Positions 10,068 through 19,421 of a stretch of DNA of 34,444 bases are shown in pieces. The stretch lies in the NCBI GenBank assembly GCA_025451455.1, contig JANWKI010000094.1:1-34444 (forward strand), in the 5' to 3' direction. Position 1 is the first letter of the stretch. The number at the start of each line of letters is the position of its first letter. The stretch comes from Ignavibacteria bacterium. GTDB lineage: Bacteria; Bacteroidota; Ignavibacteria; Tepidaquicellales; OLB5. Both the position numbers and the translations under genes were made by a program. The notes under the pieces were generated by a model that was not told where the DNA came from, did not search any database, and worked only from the letters and a program-made list of their open reading frames with translations.

Positions 10068-10835
10068 TTATTTATTCTTACTCAAAAATTTCTGAACACC
10101 AGCCTTGCAATCAGGGGTCATTCTTGTAATAGCATTCAGGTCACAGGCGTATTCAAGCGCTTTTTCAAAATCCATTCCCGATACAGCTGAGAACATTTCC
10201 TTTGTAAGCTTTAATGAGCTTAGTGAATTCTTCTTAAGTCCCTCACAAATTTCATTTACTTTCGCATCAATTTCGTTTGACTGTACTGCGTAATTGATAA
10301 GTCCAATTCTGTATGCTTCTTTGGAATCTATCATTCTGGCAGTCAGCAGAAGGTCTTTGGCATGGGTTTCAGAAACACGCTTTAGGAGGAATAACATTAC
10401 AATTGCGGGAATAAAGCCTATTTTTACCTCAGTATAGCCAAATTTCGCAGATTCATCGGCTACTATAATATCACATGCCGAAGCAATACCGCACCCGCCC
10501 GCCAGGCAATAACCCTTGACCTTTGCAATAACGGGCTTTGAACAATTGTAAATGCTCATCAGCATATTTTTGAATTTACGGGAATCTTCCTTGTTCTGCA
10601 GAATGTCATATTCGGAAATCTTCTGCAGGTAATCAAGATACAGACCTGAGCAGAAATTATCATTTGAACCGGTTATGATTACAGCCTGAACTTCATCATT
10701 CAGGGAAAAATCATTCATAACATGACCAAGATCAAATATCAGCTCTTCATCCAGCGAGTTCATTTTTTCCGGACGGTTCAGTACAATTTCTGCAATTCCG
10801 TTTTCAACTTTATATAATATATTTTTTAGTCCCAT
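10068..10835 (-). CDS. Enoyl-CoA hydratase/isomerase family protein (methylglutaconyl-CoA hydratase-like)
   Basis: Crotonase fold motifs LAGGCGIASACDIIVADESAKFGYTEVKIGFIPAIV. Confidence 0.87.
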   Translation of the reverse strand: MGLKNILYKVENGIAEIVLNRPEKMNSLDEELIFDLGHVMNDFSLNDEVQAVIITGSNDNFCSGLYLDYLQKISEYDILQNKEDSRKFKNMLMSIYNCSKPVIAKVKGYCLAGGCGIASACDIIVADESAKFGYTEVKIGFIPAIVMLFLLKRVSETHAKDLLLTARMIDSKEAYRIGLINYAVQSNEIDAKVNEICEGLKKNSLSSLKLTKEMFSAVSGMDFEKALEYACDLNAITRMTPDCKAGVQKFLSKNK

Positions 10836-10855
10836 AATATTTATTAAAATGATTA

Positions 10856-11788
10856 TTAATCGAATATTAATGCTGCGGCTCCAAGTACGCCTGCATCATT
10901 GTTGATCCCTGACCTTAACACTCTGAAATCCTTATTAATTGTCTTCAGGCTTCTTTCCTTAATTACCTTAATGCACTCAGAAATAAAAAATTTGTATGCA
11001 TTGGAGATACCTCCGCCCAGAATTGCGGTCCTTGTATCCATTAAGTTAAAATAATTCGTGATCCCGATACCGAGATAGAAACCGTATTTCTTAAAAAGCT
11101 CTTTTGCGGTTTTATTATTTTTCGCTGCAAGTTTTTGTATGTCATCAATATCCATATTCCTGCCAATCTTTCCAATTTGTGTTTTTTCATTTTCCAGAAA
11201 ATAATTCCTTCCAAGATATGCTTCCACGGCACCTCGGTTGCCGCCAAGGCACTCGGGTCCATCAAAATTGATGGTCATCATTCCAAACTCACCTGCTCCG
11301 TTTTGTTCGCCCCTGTATAATTTCCCGTCTAAAACGATCGCTCCCCCGATTCCTGTTCCAAGGGTGAGAAAAATAAAATTCCTGTATTTCTTTCCGTGGC
11401 CGAACTTAAGCTCTGCAAGTCCTGCGCAATTTGCATCGTTATCAGCAACTGTCTCCATTTTAAATTTCTTCTCAAAATGATCTTTTAGTTTTACTACTTT
11501 CCAGTTCCTGAAATTCGGGGGATATTTGACTATTCCATCAGTGACAATCCCGGGAGCGCCGATGCCGATTCCAAGCAGCTCTTTGCCAAAACCTTTTTTC
11601 AGCTTTTGGATACTTTTTTCTATCTGTTCAATCACCTTTTTCGGGCTGATGTCAGACCCGGATTCAGTTTTAAACTGCTTTATAAGCTTGCCGCCGGAAT
11701 CAACAATTGCTGACTTTATAAATGTGCCGCCGAGATCGATCCCTATGGCATATGTTACCTTTTTCGGATGTGTTTCCAGTATTATCAT
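10856..11788 (-). CDS. ROK family sugar kinase / glucokinase-like, with degenerate zinc motif
   Basis: AIGIDLGGTFIKSAIVD, GIGAPGIV, DNDANCAGLAELKFG, TLGTGIGGAIV, LGGGISNAY. Confidence 0.88.
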   Translation of the reverse strand: MIILETHPKKVTYAIGIDLGGTFIKSAIVDSGGKLIKQFKTESGSDISPKKVIEQIEKSIQKLKKGFGKELLGIGIGAPGIVTDGIVKYPPNFRNWKVVKLKDHFEKKFKMETVADNDANCAGLAELKFGHGKKYRNFIFLTLGTGIGGAIVLDGKLYRGEQNGAGEFGMMTINFDGPECLGGNRGAVEAYLGRNYFLENEKTQIGKIGRNMDIDDIQKLAAKNNKTAKELFKKYGFYLGIGITNYFNLMDTRTAILGGGISNAYKFFISECIKVIKERSLKTINKDFRVLRSGINNDAGVLGAAALIFD

Positions 11789-11834
11789 TTATTCATTACG
11801 CCCCGATGCGCAGTTAGACTTACTGTAAAGTAAT

Positions 11835-13169
11835 TTATCTTTTCTTGTTTTTCCACCAGTTATTCAGGCGTTCCTTAATTTTTGATTCTGCCCCGATATC
11901 TGCGGGCTGATAGTAAATTCTGTCTTTTAATTCTTCCGGTAAATACTGCTGCTGGGTAAAATGCCCGTCAAAATCATGGGAATATTTGTAGTCTTTGCCG
12001 TAATCCATTTGTTTCATCAGCTTTGTCGGCGCATTCCTGAGATGAAGCGGAACAGCCAGCTCTCCTGTTATTTCAACATCAGCTTTTGCCTTTGAAATTG
12101 CAAGGTATGAGGCATTGCTTTTTGGACAGCTTGCCAGGTACGTTGCTGCCTGGGCAAGTATAAGCTGAGCCTCAGGCATTCCAATATAATCAATGGCCGT
12201 AAACGCTGATACAGCAAGTGTCAATGCATACGGATCGGCGTTGCCAATATCTTCAGATGCAAGGACTATCATCCTTCTTGCTATGAATTTCGGTTCTTCT
12301 CCGCCTTTAAGCATTCTGGCAAGCCAGTAAACTGCTGCATCCGGGTCACTACCCCTTATACATTTGATAAATGCTGAAATAATATTGTAGTGTTCTTCCG
12401 CATCTTTATCATACCTGATGTAATTTTTCTGATATGTTTCCTTTAAGACTTCATTGGTAATTTGTATGATTCCGTCTGCATCAGGCTTAGTGGTTTTGAA
12501 AGCAAGATCCAGGCCGTTAAGCAAACGCCGGGCATCACCGCCTGAAAACTGAAGAAGCAGTTTCTTATCATGGATATCTATCTTTTGTTTCTTAAGTTCT
12601 TCATCATTTTTCATTGCACTGTCTGCCAGCAAAAGCAGGTCATCTTCAGAAAGATCTTCCAATACATACACCCTGCATCTTGATAAGAGCGGGGATATAA
12701 CTTCAAATGACGGATTTTCAGTCGTTGCGCCGATTAGTGTTATTATCCCGCTTTCAACTGAATGAAGCAGTGAATCCTGCTGTGCCTTGTTGAAGCGGTG
12801 AATCTCATCTATGAACAGAATTGTGCGCTTGGCAAGATGCCTTTGGTTATACTCTGCTTTTTCTATTGCCGCACGTACATCTTTCACTCCCGATGATACT
12901 GCAGATATCTGTATAAAATCAGCTTTAACGCTTCCGGCTATTATCAAAGCCAGTGTTGTTTTACCTACTCCTGGCGGTCCCCAGAAGATCATTGAGAAAA
13001 TATCATTATTCTCGATCATCAGCCTGATGGGTTTGCCGGGTCCGATCAGATGTTTCTGCCCTGCAAAATCATCAAGCGTTTTGGGGCGCATGCGCTCAGC
13101 AAGCGGAAAGAACTTTGCCTGCGATCTCGGACTTCCTTTAATCGTATTTTCGTTACCGAATAGATCCAC
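11835..13169 (-). CDS. rarA: Replication-associated recombination protein A (RarA/MgsA AAA+ ATPase)
   Basis: PLAERMRPKTLDDFAGQKHL, GPPGVGKTTLA, FIDEIHRFNKAQQD, GATTENPSFEV. Confidence 0.95.
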   Translation of the reverse strand: MDLFGNENTIKGSPRSQAKFFPLAERMRPKTLDDFAGQKHLIGPGKPIRLMIENNDIFSMIFWGPPGVGKTTLALIIAGSVKADFIQISAVSSGVKDVRAAIEKAEYNQRHLAKRTILFIDEIHRFNKAQQDSLLHSVESGIITLIGATTENPSFEVISPLLSRCRVYVLEDLSEDDLLLLADSAMKNDEELKKQKIDIHDKKLLLQFSGGDARRLLNGLDLAFKTTKPDADGIIQITNEVLKETYQKNYIRYDKDAEEHYNIISAFIKCIRGSDPDAAVYWLARMLKGGEEPKFIARRMIVLASEDIGNADPYALTLAVSAFTAIDYIGMPEAQLILAQAATYLASCPKSNASYLAISKAKADVEITGELAVPLHLRNAPTKLMKQMDYGKDYKYSHDFDGHFTQQQYLPEELKDRIYYQPADIGAESKIKERLNNWWKNKKR

Positions 13170-13213
13170 TATTTTATCTATTGAAAAACAATTTTAGCTA
13201 TAATAGTATAAAC

Positions 13214-13240
13214 AAAAAAGGCAGGTTTAAAAACCTGCCT
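13214..13240 (-). terminator. Rho-independent terminator of the M42 peptidase gene
   Basis: Minus strand reads AGGCAGGTTTTTAAACCTGCCTTTTTTG: perfect 10-bp stem followed by a T-run, just after the stop at 13259. Confidence 0.88.
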
Positions 13241-13258
13241 GTAGTAGTAATCATTAAA

Positions 13259-14269
13259 CTAAAAGCAATCAATGTATAACTTTGTTAATTTATACGTTTC
13301 CTCAAGTGCTTTTTCATGTGTGCGCTCAACACCATGCGAGGCAGATACACCGGGACCGATCAGCCCGACACGCACATCATAGCCGGCAGCGAGTGCCGCA
13401 GAGCCATCGGAACCGTAAAAGGGATAAATATCGGTCACATAATTCAGTTTATTCTTGATTGCCAGTTCGCGAAGCTTTCCCGTGACAGTAAAATCATACG
13501 GCCCGGAAGAATCCTTTACGCAAATTGAAACTGCATCTTCTTTTCCAGCGCATCCTTCACCAATAACAGCCATATCCAGTACCAGCAGTTCTTTTGCTGA
13601 GTCAGGAATACCGACGCATGCGCCGTGCCCAACTTCCTCGTAATTTGAGAAATAGAACCCGGTTTTTTTCTTCATTCCTGCCGCCGAAAATTCCTTTATT
13701 AATTCTATCATTATTGCAGCGCATGCCTTATCATCAAGAAAACGGCTTTTTATGAAGCGGCTTTTAGTGTATTCAAATCTTGTATCATAGAAAATAAAAT
13801 CACCTACGTTTATTGCCAGCTTATTAACATCTGCTGCATTTTTAACCAGCTCATCAAGCCTGATAGACATATTCTCGGTGCTTCTTTTTGTTTCGTTAAT
13901 GCTTTTGTTTACATGGCTTGCCGGATTATTCAGTAAAAAAGTTCCCCTGAAAAGTTCACCTTTGTAATTCCGGATAGTTACATACTCACCTTCAAAAGAA
14001 TTTAGCTCCAGTCCCCCGATCTTTGTAATAGCAATTGTTCCGTCTTCATTTACTTGCTTAACCATTGCGCCAAGTGTATCTATATGACCGGAAATTACAA
14101 GCTCGGGATTTTCATCAAAAGATACTAATAGTGAGCCCTTGTTTGTCTTTTTAATGAAAAGTTTGGAATCCTTGAACAGGTTTTCAACATAATTGATCAC
14201 TTCAATTGTGTAACCTGTCGGTGAGTTGATCTTAAGTATCTCTTCTAAAGTTGTTACAATATTTTTCAT
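13259..14269 (-). CDS. M42 family metallopeptidase (aminopeptidase/endoglucanase-like)
   Basis: SGHIDTLGAMVK, SRFLDDKACAAIM, NYEEVGHGA, VSASHGVERTHEKAL. Confidence 0.9.
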   Translation of the reverse strand: MKNIVTTLEEILKINSPTGYTIEVINYVENLFKDSKLFIKKTNKGSLLVSFDENPELVISGHIDTLGAMVKQVNEDGTIAITKIGGLELNSFEGEYVTIRNYKGELFRGTFLLNNPASHVNKSINETKRSTENMSIRLDELVKNAADVNKLAINVGDFIFYDTRFEYTKSRFIKSRFLDDKACAAIMIELIKEFSAAGMKKKTGFYFSNYEEVGHGACVGIPDSAKELLVLDMAVIGEGCAGKEDAVSICVKDSSGPYDFTVTGKLRELAIKNKLNYVTDIYPFYGSDGSAALAAGYDVRVGLIGPGVSASHGVERTHEKALEETYKLTKLYIDCF

Positions 14270-14357
14270 AATTGATTTGTAAGAATCTTAATGATAAATT
14301 CTTCAATAATAAATCTTAGTTCATTGAATCTTTAATCTTTAATTTTGAATCTTTAAT

Positions 14358-14684
14358 CTACTTTGTGCTGTCAGTAACAACCTTATATATTTCTTCGCCG
14401 TCTTTAACCATTCCGTACTTTTCGCGGGCAACTTTTTCTATTTTCTTGTCAGATGTCCTCAGGTCCTCTACTTCCTTCTGAAGCATAAGAGTTTTTTCCT
14501 GTTCAGCTTTCAGCTTGTTCTTTAATTCGCTGTTTTCCATTTCAAGCTCAACCCTCTGTAAAATTCCCTTTCTGCCAAATACTGCATATGATAATACCAA
14601 CAGCAGAACCAGAACGTAAAGAAAGAACCTCTTACGCCGGTAAATATATCTTACAACATTTTTTACAAAGCTGTCGTCTTTCAT
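14358..14684 (-). CDS. Septum formation initiator family protein (FtsB/DivIC-like)
   Basis: Short protein with one TM helix, then a coiled coil and KIEKVAREKYGMVKDGEEIYKV. Confidence 0.83.
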   Translation of the reverse strand: MKDDSFVKNVVRYIYRRKRFFLYVLVLLLVLSYAVFGRKGILQRVELEMENSELKNKLKAEQEKTLMLQKEVEDLRTSDKKIEKVAREKYGMVKDGEEIYKVVTDSTK

Positions 14685-14724
14685 TTACTCTTTTTATACT
14701 ATTACAGACAAAAATAACATAATA

Positions 14725-15753
14725 TTAAATCAAACTGTACTCAATAATCCTGTTGAGCAGCTCAGGAAAAGACATTCCAATGGCACCGGCAGATTTTGGC
14801 ACAAGGCTAAGCTCTGTCATACCCGGAAGAGAATTGACTTCCAGGCAGAAATACTCTCCCTTTGAATTAAGCCTGAAATCAACCCTTGAATATACCTTGC
14901 AGCCAAGTGCATTATGGGCGGCGAGAGATTTTTCCTGAAGTTCTAAAGCCAGTTTTTCCGGCAGATCCGCCGGGCAGAAATACTCTGTCATTCCTTTGGT
15001 ATATTTATGCTCATAATCATAAAAACCATCTTTGGGTTTTATTTCTACAACCGGTAATGCCTCATTGCCTAAAATAGCAACTGTCAATTCTCTGCCCTCA
15101 ATAAACTGTTCAACCATAATTCTATCGGAATAATTGAACGCCATATCCAGCGCAGCTCCAAGCTGGGCATCTTCAACATCAGGCTGAACTATTGAAAGAC
15201 CGACAGTACTGCCTTCATCATTTGGTTTTATTACTGCAGGATAACCCATTTCCAGCTTGATGTTCTCGTCGATCTTAAGCACATCTTTCAGTCCCTTCCT
15301 CAGCATAAACCATCTGGCAGTCGGGATATTGCAGTTGTTGAATATGATCTTGGAAATATCTTTATCCATGGCTATTGCGCTTGATGTTACCCCCGAACCT
15401 GTATACTTAACGCCGCGCATTTCAAGCAGAGATTGCAGGCGTCCGTCTTCGCCAAACTTGCCGTGTAAACCAAGGAAAACAATATCGGTATTATCAAAAA
15501 GATCAGACTGGATACACTCAAGTACTTTCCTGCTGTTATACCTGTTCAGCTCTTCGGCAGTCGGGAATTCTTCGCCAACGGTTAAATGCCCTTCAAAAAT
15601 TGCAGCTTCTTCCGGCTGGTTTGCCCCGTATATCGGGTCAATGACCCTGACATTATGTCCGGATTCCCTCAATCCTTTAGCAATTGCTCTTCCGGATGCC
15701 AGAGCAACATTTCTTTCAGCCGAATTTCCCCCTGTTAATACTATAATATTCAT
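14725..15753 (-). CDS. ddl: D-alanine--D-alanine ligase
   Basis: GGNSAERNVALASG, HGKFGEDGRLQSLLEMRGVKYTGSGV, VKPNDEGSTVG-like IKPNDEGSTVGLS, CLEVNSLPGMTELSLVPKSA. Confidence 0.94.
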   Translation of the reverse strand: MNIIVLTGGNSAERNVALASGRAIAKGLRESGHNVRVIDPIYGANQPEEAAIFEGHLTVGEEFPTAEELNRYNSRKVLECIQSDLFDNTDIVFLGLHGKFGEDGRLQSLLEMRGVKYTGSGVTSSAIAMDKDISKIIFNNCNIPTARWFMLRKGLKDVLKIDENIKLEMGYPAVIKPNDEGSTVGLSIVQPDVEDAQLGAALDMAFNYSDRIMVEQFIEGRELTVAILGNEALPVVEIKPKDGFYDYEHKYTKGMTEYFCPADLPEKLALELQEKSLAAHNALGCKVYSRVDFRLNSKGEYFCLEVNSLPGMTELSLVPKSAGAIGMSFPELLNRIIEYSLI

Positions 15754-15783
15754 TTAGATTTTTGTTATACTGTTTTAGCGGAA

Positions 15784-16431
15784 TTAATAATTTAGTTTGC
15801 CTTGTTTCAACAGGTCAAGTTTTCGGATCTGCTCAACAGTCAGTTCAACTTCACCGCCAAGCAGCCTGGCATAAAAACTTATTTCTGCAAACTGTTCAAC
15901 TTTCTCAGTTAAATAATAAGCCTCTTTGAGCGATGAACCGAATGTTACAAGTCCGTGATTTGCCAGCAGTATCGCTTTGTGATCATCCACTAATCCCGCA
16001 ATCGATTCCGGGACCTCTTCTGTTGAAGGTACTGCAAATGGCGCAAGCGGAATTTTCCCCATTCCTAAATAAACTTCAGGCAGCACGATCTTATCAAGCG
16101 GTAATCCGGCTGCAGAGAATGCTGCTGCAAATTTGGGATGTGTATGAATAACGGCATTAATATCTTTTCTTTTGAGGTAAATATAAAGGTGAAGTTTAAT
16201 TTCGCTTGAGAGATTTTTAGGAGTGCGTGTTTTATTTGATGAGCCTGCAGAACTATCAAGGCTGCATTTGACAAGGTCCGCAGCTTTTATACTGCCTTTG
16301 CATGTATTTGCAGAGGTAGAAATTACGAAGTTTTTATTTGTCCTGATACTTAAGTTACCGTCAGTTGCGGCAACAAATTTATTTTTGTAACAAAGCTTTG
16401 AATAATATATTAGCCCTGCCTTCTCGTCCAA
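15784..16431 (-). CDS. Class II aldolase/adducin family protein
   Basis: ATDGNLSIR, VIHTHPKFAAAFSAA, LPEVYLGMG, LLANHGLVTFGSSLKEAYYLTEKVEQFAEI. Confidence 0.88.
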   Translation of the reverse strand: MDEKAGLIYYSKLCYKNKFVAATDGNLSIRTNKNFVISTSANTCKGSIKAADLVKCSLDSSAGSSNKTRTPKNLSSEIKLHLYIYLKRKDINAVIHTHPKFAAAFSAAGLPLDKIVLPEVYLGMGKIPLAPFAVPSTEEVPESIAGLVDDHKAILLANHGLVTFGSSLKEAYYLTEKVEQFAEISFYARLLGGEVELTVEQIRKLDLLKQGKLNY

Positions 16432-16434
16432 TTT

Positions 16435-17388
16435 CTACATATTTAGATAGTTGAACATCTTAATTATCGGTTTGGCGCTCTGCATAATATAGAAGTGCAG
16501 GCTTGGCGCTCCGTTATTGAGAAGTTCCTCAGCCTGTTTTGCCGCCCAGCGTGCGCCAATATCTGTTACATGCTCATCTTTGGCTTCAAGCACTTCTCCT
16601 GCAAGCTCTTCGGGAATACTTATATAAAAATTCTTCGGAATATTAGAAAGATGCGATTTTGCTGTAAGGACTTTGAGCCCGGGAATTATAGGCGCTGTAA
16701 TGCCTGCATCGCGGCACTTGTTTACAAAATCAAAATAAGCTTTATTGTCATAGAACATCTGGGTAACAACATAATCGCCGCCGGAATCAATTTTCTTCTT
16801 GACGTGCTCTATTTCAACTTTCATATTAGGCGCTTCAAAATGTTTTTCGGGGTAGCCGCTAATACCAATGCAAAAATCTGTCGGTTTGGCATCAAGAAGA
16901 TCTTCTTCAAGATATTTTCCTTTGTTCATGTTCCTTACCTGCTCAACAAGCTGGTATGCAAATGCATTCTGCGATTTGTATTCAGGTATCGGCTTATGAT
17001 AACCAAGGTCATCGCCCCTGATGGCAAGAACATTTTCTATTCCAAGATAGTGAAGTTCGATAAGTGCATCCTCAGTTTCCTCGCGGGTAAAGCCAAAGCA
17101 GAGTATATGCGGAACAGCATCTATATTGAAGTGATTTTTAATGGCAACACTTATCCCGATAGTGCCGGGCCTTTTCCTTATGACTTTCTTCTGTATACCG
17201 GCGGGTGTATCTCTGTATTCAACCTCTGCTGCGCGCGAAGTTACATCAATAAACGGCGGATTATACGGCAGTATATCCTGGATCACCTTAAACAGCTGGT
17301 TAATATCACCCCCGCGCTTTGGAGGTATGACCTCAAAGCTTATCAGCGGTTTTCCCTTTGCTCTCTCTAAATGTTCAATTACTTTCAA
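16435..17388 (-). CDS. metF: Methylenetetrahydrofolate reductase
   Basis: ISFEVIPPKRGG, ENVLAIRGDD, GISGYPEKH, GGDYVVTQMFYDNKAYFDFVNKCRDAGI, PIIPGLKVL. Confidence 0.93.
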   Translation of the reverse strand: MKVIEHLERAKGKPLISFEVIPPKRGGDINQLFKVIQDILPYNPPFIDVTSRAAEVEYRDTPAGIQKKVIRKRPGTIGISVAIKNHFNIDAVPHILCFGFTREETEDALIELHYLGIENVLAIRGDDLGYHKPIPEYKSQNAFAYQLVEQVRNMNKGKYLEEDLLDAKPTDFCIGISGYPEKHFEAPNMKVEIEHVKKKIDSGGDYVVTQMFYDNKAYFDFVNKCRDAGITAPIIPGLKVLTAKSHLSNIPKNFYISIPEELAGEVLEAKDEHVTDIGARWAAKQAEELLNNGAPSLHFYIMQSAKPIIKMFNYLNM

Positions 17389-17401
17389 TAGGATTCAAGA
17401 T

Positions 17402-18406
17402 TTACTTTTGAATTGTGGGAGTTATGTTATTTGCTTTTTCTCCCGTCAGATTCTGTTTTGTTCCTTTTTCCACATCAATTATCCACACGCTTGATACACC
17501 CGAAGACTGGCTGTCAAATACTATCTTTTTGCTGTCCCCTGACCAGTCAAACTCAACAGTGCTGCCGTTTTCGCTGGTTAATTGCCTTAGGCTGCTTCCA
17601 TCGGGCTTGCATATATAGATATTAAATTTACCGCCGGACTTATCTGAAACAAATGCCAGCAGATTCCCGTCCGGCGACCATTTTGGATTATAAGAACTGC
17701 CGCCTGATGAAATTACTTTTACATTCTTACCTTTGTCATCACATACTTTAAGAGTGCCCTTATAGTTGATATCAAATGATGAAAAAGCGATCTTAGTGCC
17801 GTCCGGGGAAAACGTTCCGTAAATTTCAGCATCCTTGGTTGCAACAATAGTCTGCTGAGCTTTATCGGTCGTATCAAGAAGATTAACAACAACAAGGTCG
17901 AAGTTCTGCTCCATGCTTGATGAATACACAATCCTGTTGCCATCATGGGAAAATTCTCCGTGGGTTGCCAGGCTGCCGTCACTTACCACAAATGATTCAC
18001 TTGTGGCAACATCCATTATATAGATATTATTTTCTTCTTCTTTTTCAGAGCGGTACATCAGCATTGTTCCATCTGCGGAAAAAACAGGGTCAATTCCGCC
18101 ATCAAGGAACATTGGGAACCGGAAAGTACTGGTATCGGCAAGATCGACTACATATAAATAATCGGAAATAACATTGGTTGCACAAAAAACCAATTTGGTT
18201 CCTGTCGGTGCGAACTTCGGGTTATAGCAGTCAAGATCAAGGAAGGCGACCTGCTTTACATTATCGCCTTCTTCATCCATGATGAATATCTGCTGTTTGT
18301 CATTTTTGGTTGCGTCGCTTGAAAATGCAATAAGTTTTTTTTGAGAGTACACATTTGCTGCTGCTGCAAATATGATAATTGAGGCGAGAAGAAGGTTTTT
18401 CATCAA
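17402..18406 (-). CDS. TolB-like PD40 (WD40-like) beta-propeller protein, exported
   Basis: Signal peptide; repeated FSPDGTKIAFSS / WSPDGNLLAFVSDKSGGKFNIYICKPDGS blades. Confidence 0.87.
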   Translation of the reverse strand: MMKNLLLASIIIFAAAANVYSQKKLIAFSSDATKNDKQQIFIMDEEGDNVKQVAFLDLDCYNPKFAPTGTKLVFCATNVISDYLYVVDLADTSTFRFPMFLDGGIDPVFSADGTMLMYRSEKEEENNIYIMDVATSESFVVSDGSLATHGEFSHDGNRIVYSSSMEQNFDLVVVNLLDTTDKAQQTIVATKDAEIYGTFSPDGTKIAFSSFDINYKGTLKVCDDKGKNVKVISSGGSSYNPKWSPDGNLLAFVSDKSGGKFNIYICKPDGSSLRQLTSENGSTVEFDWSGDSKKIVFDSQSSGVSSVWIIDVEKGTKQNLTGEKANNITPTIQK

Positions 18407-18590
18407 AATGAGCCTATAAATCCATTAAAATTATTAGATATTCTGCAATTTTACCCAATTAAATGGACTCTTTCAAGGAAGTAAAAACCGTATAGAAATA
18501 GCAGTTCTGTTTATGATAAAAAAATGAGCCGTGAATATTCATTGAATTTATCCTTTTTGAAATCAACACTCCGCTGTATGCAATTGCGGA

Positions 18591-18806
18591 TCAAACCTTG
18601 CTCTTTTTTTCAGCTTTTCCTAGGTCATCGATTTTTTCCAGAAACCATTTTCTGGCGTTCAGCTCTTTAGTATTCATTATCTCGTTTTTGATTGAATCAA
18701 CCCCCATACCGGAAGGATGTTCTTTAATCAGATGGCAGAATAGGTGATGTAGTCCCCATTGCTCCGGATGACGAAAAATGGTGGGAGAAGTAAAATTTAC
18801 CGCCAT
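18591..18806 (-). CDS. Small hypothetical ORF, possibly spurious or a remnant
   Basis: 71-aa ORF bordering the repeat island; a shorter start (MGVDSIKNEIMNTKELNARKWFLEK...) is possible; no family recognised. Confidence 0.25.
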   Translation of the reverse strand: MAVNFTSPTIFRHPEQWGLHHLFCHLIKEHPSGMGVDSIKNEIMNTKELNARKWFLEKIDDLGKAEKKSKV

Positions 18807-18830
18807 AGTCAGGTTTTCAACTTTATCCCG

Positions 18831-18908
18831 CCGTTGTTGGTCTACGACTCTTCGAGTCGAAGACTAGTAGAGTGATTCCTGCCCGGCCTTGACGTGGTCA
18901 CCAACGAC
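18831..18908. repeat. GTTGGTG-family interspersed palindromic repeat, copy with inserted hairpin
   Basis: CCGTTGTTGGT...ATTCCTGCCCGGCCTTGACGTGGTCACCAACGAC; core nearly matches the reverse complement of 30978..31026. Confidence 0.75.
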
Positions 18909-18944
18909 AAAAAAAGCTTCCTCCTGTATGATTTTTAACATGTC

Positions 18945-18957
18945 ACCCCTAAGGGGT
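18945..18957. repeat. Short palindrome ACCCCTAAGGGGT
   Basis: Read directly; related to the GACCCCTACGGGGTC palindrome 38 bp further on. Confidence 0.6.
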
Positions 18958-18994
18958 TATACTGTTTTGTTAAATGCTTTATCTACAAACATTC

Positions 18995-19009
18995 GACCCC
19001 TACGGGGTC
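18995..19009. repeat. Short palindrome GACCCCTACGGGGTC
   Basis: Read directly; second CCCCT/AGGGG-type palindrome in the island. Confidence 0.6.
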
Positions 19010-19099
19010 AAAGCCTTTTACGCAGCAAAAATAGGGTAGGTAAGAAATGTAAGCATTTTCTCCTTGCTATATTCCAATTGCATATATATATTTGTATAT

Positions 19100-19114
19100 T
19101 ATGCCGAAGGCATA
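19100..19114. repeat. Short palindrome TATGCCGAAGGCATA
   Basis: Read directly, in the same island. Confidence 0.5.
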
Positions 19115-19140
19115 TAATGAAGAATTTAGGGCATTTAAGC

Positions 19141-19177
19141 TGTCCGGCTATTGGAAGTCAAAACGAATCACCGGACA
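19141..19177. repeat. TGTCCGG...CCGGACA inverted-repeat unit, copy 1
   Basis: TGTCCGGCTATTGGAAGTCAAAACGAATCACCGGACA. Confidence 0.65.
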
Positions 19178-19212
19178 AGGGGGTAAAACATTTAATTTTG
19201 AGCTGAATTTAC

Positions 19213-19256
19213 AGTCCGGCTGTTGGCGAATGAAAATCAATCGAACCGCCGGACAA
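19213..19256. repeat. AGTCCGGC...GCCGGACAA inverted-repeat unit, copy 2
   Basis: AGTCCGGCTGTTGGCGAATGAAAATCAATCGAACCGCCGGACAA, clearly related to copy 1. Confidence 0.65.
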
Positions 19257-19421
19257 CGGATTGCTCGAAATATGGAGAAACGGCAATGAAAAAGCGAATG
19301 CGTCCTTCGACGGAGTTTATCCCGTACTTGATGCGGGGCTCAGGACGACATAACTGGGGGGTGGAGTTCTTTCTCCTTCTATTTCAACTGTACCTTTTTA
19401 TTTTTGCAAAAGCCCTATTTC

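Noticed and set aside
14326-14358. Direct repeat TTGAATCTTTAATC x2 before the FtsB-like gene end
   Set aside because: Short, AT-rich and only two copies; slippage or chance is sufficient.
16495-17370. Plus-strand 291-aa ORF
   Set aside because: Antisense to metF, which has unambiguous motifs; the Cys/Phe/Ile-rich composition is typical of an opposite-strand shadow ORF.
19141-19256. CRISPR array
   Set aside because: Only two imperfect units with self-complementary ends, no regular spacers and no cas genes nearby.
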